From Jejubacter calystegiae (GTDB taxonomy: Bacteria; Pseudomonadota; Gammaproteobacteria; Enterobacterales; Enterobacteriaceae): a DNA stretch of 64,000 bases. Both the position numbers and the translations under genes were made by a program. The first letter of the stretch is position 1. The number at the start of each line of letters is the position of its first letter. Positions 40,179 through 47,324 of this stretch are shown here, in pieces. The stretch spans positions 2,418,001-2,482,000 of the forward strand of contig NZ_CP040428.1 in assembly GCF_005671395.1 (NCBI RefSeq), read 5' to 3'. The notes beneath the pieces are model-generated. The model was not told the origin of the DNA and searched no databases. It worked only from the letters and a program-made list of their open reading frames with translations.

Positions 40179-40385
40179 TTATCCGAAACGAGCCATCAGC
40201 CAGAAGTACACAGCAAGACAGAGTATAAATATCGCTGGAAACAGAGAAGTGGACTTAACCCGTAGTTCAACGTCGTTAAGGAACACACCGAACAAACTCT
40301 CAGAAAAACGAACGCCGGTCATGGCATTTCTATAATTCTGCGGTGAAAGGTAGTGACTAATATACTTTTGCCATAAGTCTTCTGT
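40179..40385 (-). pseudogene. Small ORF or gene remnant with one TM segment
   Basis: A frame open from 40385 down to a TAA at 40179 encodes 68 residues, with the first ATG at 40322 giving 47 aa (MTGVRFSESLFGVFLNDVEL at the start, then a hydrophobic stretch and ARFG at the end). The part before the ATG (WQKYISHYLSPQNYRNA) also looks like protein, and a stop codon lies just before. This suggests the 3' end of a gene whose beginning was lost when the T6SS region joined. I do not recognise the family. No clear ribosome binding site. Confidence 0.4.
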
Positions 40386-40389
40386 TTAA

Positions 40390-40838
40390 GAATATTCATG
40401 TAATGATTGCGACAAATCTTATAAAACTCCGTTCTGTGAGCAGTGAATCCTCATACACTGCATCCATCGGCAATATATTTTCAGGTTGTATGGTGTTTTC
40501 ATTCGCTGGACGATGTTTCTCGCATCGGTGTTATTTTTGTGTAATCTGGTTTTCATTGATTTAAATCATTTTAATGAATTAAATATGTAATTTATCTTGT
40601 TTTTATTCTCTCGCATTGTCGATTGTCCTGGTTTTTATTTTATAACTGGAATTATAGGTTGTTTTTTGTTCTTTGTATGGGATTTTGTTTTGATTTTTAA
40701 CAGGCGAAAATTCTTAAGAATCTTCTAATTGAAGATCTATGATCTGCAATGTTGAACGTATGTAGATGAATGCTCTAATATGGCAAGTAAGGAAACGCAA
40801 TTTCAGAAACTATTCACACAGCGATCAAAGAGGGATTT
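40390..40838. promoter_or_regulatory. AT-rich region upstream of the T6SS operon
   Basis: About 450 bp, strikingly AT-rich with runs of T, unlike the flanking genes; no gene seen. This is the expected form of an H-NS-bound silencer and promoter. It marks the boundary between core DNA (copA) and the secretion island. Confidence 0.55.
40752..40781 (+). promoter_or_regulatory. Candidate sigma-70 promoter of the T6SS operon
   Basis: TTGAAC (40752-40757), 18-bp spacer, TAATAT (40776-40781), 57 bp before the tssB start. Found by eye. No sigma-54 type element (GG-N10-GC with context) was convincing here. Confidence 0.4.
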
Positions 40839-41336
40839 ATGAGCGACAGCTTCCAGAAAGAGATACCCAAAGCCCGCATTAACCTGAAACTTGACCTGCA
40901 TACCGGAGGGGCGAGTAAGAAAACTGAGCTGCCGCTCAAACTACTGGTGACCGGCGATTTCAGTAACGGTCAGGAAACGGCGCCCCTGTCAGAAAGAGAG
41001 AAGGTTAACGTCAATAAAAATAACTTTAACAGTGTCCTCTCGGAATTTTCCCCTTCAGTAAACCTCACCGTTGAAAACACCCTGGCCGGTGACGGCAGCG
41101 AAGAAAATATCAACCTGACCTTCCGTGATATGAAAGATTTCACGCCGGAGCAGGTAGCTCGCCAGATCCCGCAACTGAAAGCCATGCTGGCGATGCGTAA
41201 TTTGTTGCGCGATCTCAAAGCGAACCTGCTGGATAACGTCACTTTCCGTAAGGAGCTGGAAAAAATCCTGCGGGATCCGGCGCTCAGCGATGAGCTGCGT
41301 AATGAACTGTCCGCCCTGGCGCCGCAACAGGCGTAA
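40839..41336 (+). CDS. tssB: T6SS contractile sheath small subunit TssB (VipA)
   Basis: 165 aa. TssB signature: KARINLKLDLHTGG near the N-terminus, LPLKLLVTGDFS, NNFNSVLSEFSPSVNLTVENTL and LTFRDMKDFTPEQVARQIPQL, then a C-terminal helix. With TssC it builds the sheath that contracts in the cytoplasm to fire the Hcp tube. AGAGGGA precedes the ATG. First gene of the T6SS run; tssC follows after 35 bp. Confidence 0.96.
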   Translation: MSDSFQKEIPKARINLKLDLHTGGASKKTELPLKLLVTGDFSNGQETAPLSEREKVNVNKNNFNSVLSEFSPSVNLTVENTLAGDGSEENINLTFRDMKDFTPEQVARQIPQLKAMLAMRNLLRDLKANLLDNVTFRKELEKILRDPALSDELRNELSALAPQQA

Positions 41337-41371
41337 CAAAGGCCCTGTGTTTAACGGATTAACGAGAGAAA

Positions 41372-42919
41372 ATGCTGATGTCTGTAAAAAATGAATCGGT
41401 CGCCGGCGGCGAAAGCGTGGTAGTGGAACGTTCTGAAGCCGGTGGCGTGTATGCCTCCCTGTTTGAAAAAATTCATCTGAGTCCGGTGGATAAACTGAGC
41501 GCCCTGGAGTCCTGGCAGGATAACCAGGCTATGTCGGACGCCACGGCAGACGAGCGCGTAACCGCCGCCATGCAGATCTTCCTGGAGCGCCTGAAACAGT
41601 CCGGCTCGAAGGTAGAGAAGCTCGACAAGACCCTGCTGGATCACCACATCGCCGAGCTGGACAGCCAGATCAGCCGCCAGTTGGACGCGGTAATGCACCA
41701 TCCCGAATTCCAGAAAGTGGAATCACTGTGGCGCGGCCTGAAACATACCGTGGATAAGACCGATTTCCGCCAGAATGTGAAGCTGGAAATCCTCGATCTG
41801 TCGAAAGAAGACCTGCGTCAGGATTTCGAAGACTCCCCGGAAATCATCCAGAGCGGCCTGTACAAACAGACCTATATCGATGAATACGACACCCCCGGCG
41901 GAGAGCCGATTGCCGCGCTGATTTCGTCTTACGAGTTCGACGCTTCGGCCCAGGATGTGGCGCTGCTGCGCAACATTTCCAAAGTGTCTGCCGCCGCCCA
42001 TATGCCGTTTATCGGCTCGGTGGGACCGAAGTTCTTCCTGAAAGAGAGTATGGAAGACGTCGCTGCTATCAAGGATATCGGCAACTACTTCGACCGCGCC
42101 GAATACATCAAGTGGAAGTCGTTCCGTGACACCGACGATTCCCGCTACATTGGCCTGACTATGCCGCGGGTGCTGGGGCGTCTGCCCTACGGGCCGGATA
42201 CCGTACCGGTGCGCAGCTTTAACTATGTGGAAGAGGTTAAGGGGCCGGATCACGAGAAATACCTGTGGACCAACGCCTCGTTCGCCTTTGCCGCCAATAT
42301 GGTGCGCAGCTTTATCAATAACGGCTGGTGTGTCCAGATCCGCGGGCCCCAGGCCGGTGGTGCGGTACAGGATCTACCGATCCACCTGTACGATCTGGGC
42401 ACCGGCAACCAGGTGAAGATCCCGTCGGAAGTGATGATCCCGGAAACCCGCGAGTTCGAGTTTTCGAATCTGGGCTTTATTCCGCTCTCCTACTACAAGA
42501 ACCGCGACTACGCCTGCTTCTTCTCGGCCAACTCGACCCAGAAACCGGCGCTGTACGACACCGCGGACGCCACCGCCAACAGCCGCATTAACGCGCGCCT
42601 GCCGTACATCTTCCTGCTGTCGCGTATCGCTCACTACCTGAAACTGATTCAGCGCGAAAATATCGGCACCACCAAGGACCGCCGCCTGCTGGAGCTGGAA
42701 CTGAACACCTGGGTACGCACCCTGGTGACCGAGATGACCGATCCGGGTGACGAACTGCAGGCCTCGCACCCGCTGCGCGACGCCAGAGTGGTGGTGGAAG
42801 ACATCGAGGACAACCCGGGATTCTTCCGCGTGAAGCTCTACGCCATCCCGCACTTCCAGGTGGAAGGGATGGACGTCAACCTGTCTCTGGTCAGCCAGAT
42901 GCCGAAGGCGAAAGCGTAA
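41372..42919 (+). CDS. tssC: T6SS contractile sheath large subunit TssC (VipB)
   Basis: 515 aa. Family features: HPEFQKVESLWRGLKHTVDKTDF, PIAALISSYEFD, and the conserved C-terminal sheath part FLLSRIAHYLKLIQRENIGT and PGFFRVKLYAIPHFQVEGMDVNLSLVSQMP. It forms the outer sheath with TssB and is a substrate for ClpV. A second in-frame ATG two codons later is possible. Confidence 0.97.
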   Translation: MLMSVKNESVAGGESVVVERSEAGGVYASLFEKIHLSPVDKLSALESWQDNQAMSDATADERVTAAMQIFLERLKQSGSKVEKLDKTLLDHHIAELDSQISRQLDAVMHHPEFQKVESLWRGLKHTVDKTDFRQNVKLEILDLSKEDLRQDFEDSPEIIQSGLYKQTYIDEYDTPGGEPIAALISSYEFDASAQDVALLRNISKVSAAAHMPFIGSVGPKFFLKESMEDVAAIKDIGNYFDRAEYIKWKSFRDTDDSRYIGLTMPRVLGRLPYGPDTVPVRSFNYVEEVKGPDHEKYLWTNASFAFAANMVRSFINNGWCVQIRGPQAGGAVQDLPIHLYDLGTGNQVKIPSEVMIPETREFEFSNLGFIPLSYYKNRDYACFFSANSTQKPALYDTADATANSRINARLPYIFLLSRIAHYLKLIQRENIGTTKDRRLLELELNTWVRTLVTEMTDPGDELQASHPLRDARVVVEDIEDNPGFFRVKLYAIPHFQVEGMDVNLSLVSQMPKAKA

Positions 42920-42931
42920 GGCGGAGGTGCC

Positions 42932-44272
42932 GTGAAGACAGTCCAACCCTTGTGGGGGCGAGGGATTATGGTCTCGCCCCAGCACTTTCAGCAGCAGGCC
43001 GCATTTGCGGCCTGGTCTGACGAATGTATTGCCCGGATGGGGTTGAATCATCCCTGGGGCGTTTTGCAGGCGACCTTTGAGCCAGATGCCCTGAAGCTGG
43101 GGCGTCTTCAGCCCCGTCACCTGAATGTCCGTTTTCAGGATGGGACGCTGATTGATACCGATAATGGCGATGCTTTACCGTCGGCGCTGGTACTTGATGA
43201 CGTACAGGGCGAGGCGGTGGTGGTGCTGGCATTACCGCTGCTGCGTGCCAATGGTGGCAACTGTCTGAAGCCGGATGAAATTGCAGAACGTCCTGTGCGT
43301 TTTCGCCAGCGCTGGCGGGATGTCCGCAACCAGTTTGGCGATGATGACCGTCAGATAGCCATTCTGCAGCCGGAACTGACGCTACGCCTGGCGCACCAGG
43401 ATAACAGCGATTATCTGACCTGCCCGGTAGCGCGTCTGTTGCAGGATCCGCAGGGTAACTGGATGCTCGATGATGCCTTTCTGCCGCCGCTGTTGACACT
43501 GAAGGCCAGCCGCTGGTTGATGGCGCAGTTGGAACTGCTGATGACCCGTTTACGGGCCAGGCTTATCCGCCTGATGTCCATGCGCCGTGAAAGCAATGAA
43601 CGGATGGCGGATTTCGCGGTGGCGGATGTGTCGCTGTTCTGGCTGCTGAATGCCCTGAACAGCGCCGAGCCGGTGCTGGGGCAGTTTCAGCGTTTTCCAC
43701 AGAGTGCGCCGGAGCGCCTCTGGACAGAGCTGGCCCGTCTGGCCGGAGGATTGCTGACCTTTTCACTGGAGCATCAGGTAAGCGACATCCCTGCCTGGCA
43801 GCATGAGCAACTGAATGAGGTTTTCCCCCCGTTGTTCGATCTGCTCAGTGAGTTGCTGGAAGCCAGCCTGCCCTCGCGGGTGGTGGCCGTTGAACTGGAG
43901 CACGATAAGCGCCTGCATCAGTGGCTGGCCCGGCTGCACGATCCCCGGCTGCGTGAAGGGGCTGACTATTATCTGTCCGTTCGCTCGCCCATGTCGGTGG
44001 CACAACTGCAGGAGCAATTCCCGCGTCAGTGTAAGGCTGGTAGCCCGGACTATGTCACCAGTCTGGTCAATGCTTCCCGTCAGGGGATCCCCCTGAAGCC
44101 CCTGCGTCATGTGCCGGCCGCCATTCCTCTGCGTCTGGAAAACCAGTATTTCTCCCTCGATCTGGCCCATCCGGCCGCGCAGGAGATGCTCCAGAGCGGC
44201 AACTGTATGTTTTACGTCCCGGGCACCCTGGGGGAGCCCGAGCTTGAACTGTTTGCGGTGCTGAGAACATGA
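42932..44272 (+). CDS. tssK: T6SS baseplate subunit TssK
   Basis: 446 aa from a GTG start preceded by GGAGG. The opening VQPLWGRGIMVSPQHFQQQ is the TssK hallmark; the C-terminal head domain (IPLRLENQYFSLD) that contacts the TssL/TssM membrane complex is present. TssK joins the baseplate to the membrane complex. The stop overlaps the tssL start (ATGA). Confidence 0.95.
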   Translation: MKTVQPLWGRGIMVSPQHFQQQAAFAAWSDECIARMGLNHPWGVLQATFEPDALKLGRLQPRHLNVRFQDGTLIDTDNGDALPSALVLDDVQGEAVVVLALPLLRANGGNCLKPDEIAERPVRFRQRWRDVRNQFGDDDRQIAILQPELTLRLAHQDNSDYLTCPVARLLQDPQGNWMLDDAFLPPLLTLKASRWLMAQLELLMTRLRARLIRLMSMRRESNERMADFAVADVSLFWLLNALNSAEPVLGQFQRFPQSAPERLWTELARLAGGLLTFSLEHQVSDIPAWQHEQLNEVFPPLFDLLSELLEASLPSRVVAVELEHDKRLHQWLARLHDPRLREGADYYLSVRSPMSVAQLQEQFPRQCKAGSPDYVTSLVNASRQGIPLKPLRHVPAAIPLRLENQYFSLDLAHPAAQEMLQSGNCMFYVPGTLGEPELELFAVLRT

Positions 44273-44940
44273 GTGAAAAAAACATGGATATTGATGCGCT
44301 GCTGCAGAACACCTGGTTGCAGGTCATCAGCCTGCGCCATGGTCCCGTTTTTCAGGGCGAGGAAGGGCGGCTGTTGTGGGAGCGTTGTGTGGCCGATGCA
44401 GAGCGGGTGCAGCTGGCTCTGAAACAGGCTGGCTACGATGAACAGAGCTGCCGGGATATTCTTTATGCGCAGTGTGCGCTGATTGATGAAGTGGTTAAAG
44501 GGCGTGGTGTGCAGGATGATGCCTGCGTGCAGTGGTATGACGTCCCCCTGCAGGGCCATTTTCTGGGCACCATTGATGCCGGTGATGAACTGTGCGATCG
44601 CATGCGGGAGGTCCTGCGTGAGCCGGCGCCTGAACAGATCGTACTGACCTGTTTTCACCGGGTCATGATACTGGGTTTTCTGGGGGAGTATCGTTCGATT
44701 AGCGATCCGGCCCGGGAAAAACTGGTGCAGGCGCTGACGGCGCAGGTTCCGCCCTTTAGCTATCCGCAGACGGCGCCGGTGGTGGCCGGAAGAAAAGGAG
44801 GGTGTGGTGTTGCAGGCTGGCTGGCCAGCTGGCCTGTTCGTATCGCGTTTTCCCTGTTGATTCTGGCGGCACTGTGGTGGGGACTGAATCACTGGCTGGA
44901 TAGCCTGCTGGCCACACTGCTGCCAGGAGCCGTGACATGA
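44269..44940 (+). CDS. tssL: T6SS membrane complex protein TssL (DotU/IcmH type)
   Basis: 223 aa. The DotU fold shows as helical bundle residues 1-180, with YAQCALIDEVVKGRG and WYDVPLQGHFLGTIDAGDE as signature, and one C-terminal membrane anchor at about residues 190-210. It binds TssM and TssK at the inner membrane. No peptidoglycan-binding domain is fused to it; the next gene supplies an OmpA domain. Overlaps tssK and the next gene by ATGA each. Confidence 0.95.
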   Translation: MSEKNMDIDALLQNTWLQVISLRHGPVFQGEEGRLLWERCVADAERVQLALKQAGYDEQSCRDILYAQCALIDEVVKGRGVQDDACVQWYDVPLQGHFLGTIDAGDELCDRMREVLREPAPEQIVLTCFHRVMILGFLGEYRSISDPAREKLVQALTAQVPPFSYPQTAPVVAGRKGGCGVAGWLASWPVRIAFSLLILAALWWGLNHWLDSLLATLLPGAVT

Positions 44941-46643
44941 GTGCTGCGGTACGTCGCTGGCTGGCGCTGTGGACGGCCTTGCTGACGGCGGTCGTTTGTC
45001 TGGTCTTTCTGCCGGTTTCCCAGTCAGTTGCTCTCCTGTTGACGCTGCTGGTCTGGGGTGGGCTGGCGGCGCTGCTCTGGCTAAGACGGCGCGCGCCGAC
45101 GCCGGAAATGGCAGCCAGCTTGGATAATCTGCCCGATGCCCGCTGGCGCAGACCCATCGTACTGGTCTGTGGCGATTTGCCAGCGCCCTGGCCGGATGGC
45201 TCGCCGGTACTGACGGTGGATGACGGCTGCTGGATCCGGGTTAAGCAGGAGCAGGAGCTGGACCATGTCGCCCGTCAGCTGTTACGGGATCGTCCGGACT
45301 GGGGGCGCCAGCTGTCGGTGATGATTTCTGTCTGCCCGCAGCAGCACCAGGATCAGGCGGCGCTGGAGCGCCATTTGCTCGCTCTGCGCTGGCAGGTCAG
45401 TCAACTGCGTCGTGAGACAGGGCATGCCGTTCCGCTGATTCTGAGTGCGCATGTCGGCAGTATGATGAAGCGAAGCGATATCTGGCAGGCCGCTGTTGCG
45501 GGAGAACCAGTTAGCGTCTGGCGTGAGTCGGCGGCGCCGATTTCTGTCGCCAGCCAGGTCACGACCGGTGGGGCAATGGCCATACGCCAGCAGATCCTGA
45601 TGAACAGCCTGATGACCTGGTTTGGGAGTCATGTGACTGCCGCTTTTGTCCGTGAAAATCCGGATATGCCTGTTATCAGTCCGACCGCGGTGCTGTGGCG
45701 GCTGGGTCCGGCACTGAATGGCGCCCTGCCGTCATCGCTCTGGCATGACTGGCTGCGCCAGCACACGGCACTAAACCAGGTGGAGGGCTGGCAGCCTTCT
45801 GAAAGCGCGGCCCCGGCAGGCACGCTGTTACCGGATTTTATTCTGCCCCTGCTGCCTGAAGGCCGCGGACTGACACCACGCCAGCGGGCGTGGCGCTGCG
45901 GGCTGACGATTTTCACGCTGGCGGCGATCGTGGCCTTATGCAGTAGCGCCTGGAATAACCGGCAACTGATAAAACGTGTGACGTTCGATATCAGCCACTA
46001 CCAGCGCATTGCCATGAAGGATTACGGGCCGAAAGCGGAAGCCGTGAAAACGCTGCGTCTGGACGCCGCTGAACTGGATAACCATGCCCGAAACGGTGAG
46101 CCCTCTCGTCTGGGACTGGGGTTATATCAGGGTGAACGCCTGCGAATGCCGCTACTGGAGGCGATAAGCTCATATGTCCCGCCTCCACCTCCGCCCAAAC
46201 CCAAACCGAAGCCGGTGCCGAAAATCGTACGCCTCGACAGCATGTCGCTGTTCGATTCCGGCAAATCTGATCTGAAAACCGGTTCCACCAAAATGCTGGT
46301 TAACTCGCTGGTCGGCATCAAAGCGAAGCCCGGCTGGCTGATTGTTGTGTCCGGCCATACCGATAACACCGGCAATCCGCAACTGAATCAGACGCTCTCC
46401 CTGAAGCGCGCCGAAGCGGTGCGTGACTGGATGCGCGATACCGGCGACGTGCCGGAAAGCTGTTTCGCGGTGCAGGGCTATGGTGAAAGCCGCCCTGTTG
46501 CCAACAATGACACGCCGGAAGGCCGCGCGCAGAACCGCCGTGTCGAGATCAGCCTGGTACCGCAGGCGAATGCCTGTCAGGTACCGGGCGTTACCACCAC
46601 GTCATCGCAGGATGATGGCGCATCACAACATGAAATGGAGTAA
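44937..46643 (+). CDS. T6SS-associated OmpA-domain membrane protein
   Basis: 568 aa. Two membrane segments near the N-terminus (residues about 8-50), a soluble middle, a further TM at about 325-345, a Pro/Lys-rich linker (PPPPPPKPKPKP) and a C-terminal OmpA peptidoglycan-binding domain (LFDSGKSDLKTGS, VVSGHTDNTGNPQLNQTLSLKRAEAVRDWM). The type is common in enterobacterial T6SS clusters next to tssL and probably anchors the membrane complex to the cell wall. The middle (ALERHLLALRWQVSQLRRETG, VPLILSAHVGS) recalls the GTPase-like part of TssM without a P-loop; this is a weak inference. Confidence 0.85.
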   Translation: MSAAVRRWLALWTALLTAVVCLVFLPVSQSVALLLTLLVWGGLAALLWLRRRAPTPEMAASLDNLPDARWRRPIVLVCGDLPAPWPDGSPVLTVDDGCWIRVKQEQELDHVARQLLRDRPDWGRQLSVMISVCPQQHQDQAALERHLLALRWQVSQLRRETGHAVPLILSAHVGSMMKRSDIWQAAVAGEPVSVWRESAAPISVASQVTTGGAMAIRQQILMNSLMTWFGSHVTAAFVRENPDMPVISPTAVLWRLGPALNGALPSSLWHDWLRQHTALNQVEGWQPSESAAPAGTLLPDFILPLLPEGRGLTPRQRAWRCGLTIFTLAAIVALCSSAWNNRQLIKRVTFDISHYQRIAMKDYGPKAEAVKTLRLDAAELDNHARNGEPSRLGLGLYQGERLRMPLLEAISSYVPPPPPPKPKPKPVPKIVRLDSMSLFDSGKSDLKTGSTKMLVNSLVGIKAKPGWLIVVSGHTDNTGNPQLNQTLSLKRAEAVRDWMRDTGDVPESCFAVQGYGESRPVANNDTPEGRAQNRRVEISLVPQANACQVPGVTTTSSQDDGASQHEME

Positions 46644-46648
46644 TTACG

Positions 46649-47140
46649 ATGGCAATCCCAGTTTATCTGTGGCTGAAAGACGACGGCGGCGCGGACATTA
46701 AAGGGTCTGTGGACGTTCAGGATCGTGAAGGCAGCATCGAGGTCGTTGCTCAGGAGCATAACCTGTACATCCCGACCGACAACAACACCGGCAAGCTGAC
46801 CGGCACCCGTATCCACACGCCGTTCCTGTTCACCAAGGAAATCGACTCCTCCAGCCCGTACCTGTACAAGGCGGTGACCACCGGTCAGACCCTGAAATCC
46901 GCGGAATTCAAGTGGTACAAAATCAACGACGCGGGCCAGGAAGTGGAGTACTTCAACACCAAACTGGAAAACGTGAAGGTGGTGAAGGTGAATCCGGTGA
47001 TGCACGACATCAAAGACCCGAGCTTCGAGAAGCATAACCACCTGGAGCAGATCGAACTGCGCTACGAAAAAATCACCTGGACCTACAAGGACGGCAACAT
47101 CATTCATTCCGATTCCTGGAACGAACGCGCCACCGCGTAA
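46649..47140 (+). CDS. hcp: T6SS tube protein Hcp
   Basis: 163 aa. The Hcp fold begins MAIPVYLWLKDDGGADIKGS, with HNLYIPTDNNTGKLTGTRIHTPF and LEQIELRYEKITWTYKDGNI. It forms hexameric rings that stack to the expelled tube and carries or chaperones small effectors. It follows the OmpA-domain gene by 5 bp. A REP-like hairpin separates it from clpV, which may stabilise or limit this abundant message. Confidence 0.97.
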   Translation: MAIPVYLWLKDDGGADIKGSVDVQDREGSIEVVAQEHNLYIPTDNNTGKLTGTRIHTPFLFTKEIDSSSPYLYKAVTTGQTLKSAEFKWYKINDAGQEVEYFNTKLENVKVVKVNPVMHDIKDPSFEKHNHLEQIELRYEKITWTYKDGNIIHSDSWNERATA

Positions 47141-47148
47141 GCCCTTGT

Positions 47149-47187
47149 TCCCCTCTCCCCTCCGGGGAGAGGGTCAGGGTGAGGGGG
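47149..47187. repeat. REP-like palindrome between hcp and clpV
   Basis: CCCTCTCCCC, TCC, GGGGAGAGGG (47151-47173), followed by TCAGGGTGAGGGGG. This is the common REP-type sequence of enterobacteria and pseudomonads spread by RAYT transposases. A second stem, TTTGCTGA (47191-47198) with TCAGCAAA (47220-47227), follows. No gene in 47141-47324. Confidence 0.8.
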
Positions 47188-47324
47188 AAATTTGCTGAGC
47201 GCCTGCGGGTAGCGGGCTTTCAGCAAAGAACACCACCACATGACTGCTTTCCGTACCTGATGCGCCTGGGGCAACGGCGACGGGCGGTAGCATGCCTGCC
47301 TGCAACCGATAAAGAGAGAAACTC

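Noticed and set aside
40390-40838. Sigma-54 promoter before tssB
   Set aside because: TGGCAAG-like bases near 40780 lack the needed second element at the right distance; a sigma-70 pair fits better.
47191-47227. tRNA-like fold after the REP sequence upstream of clpV
   Set aside because: It is one stem with an irregular loop and does not give a cloverleaf or the conserved T-arm bases.
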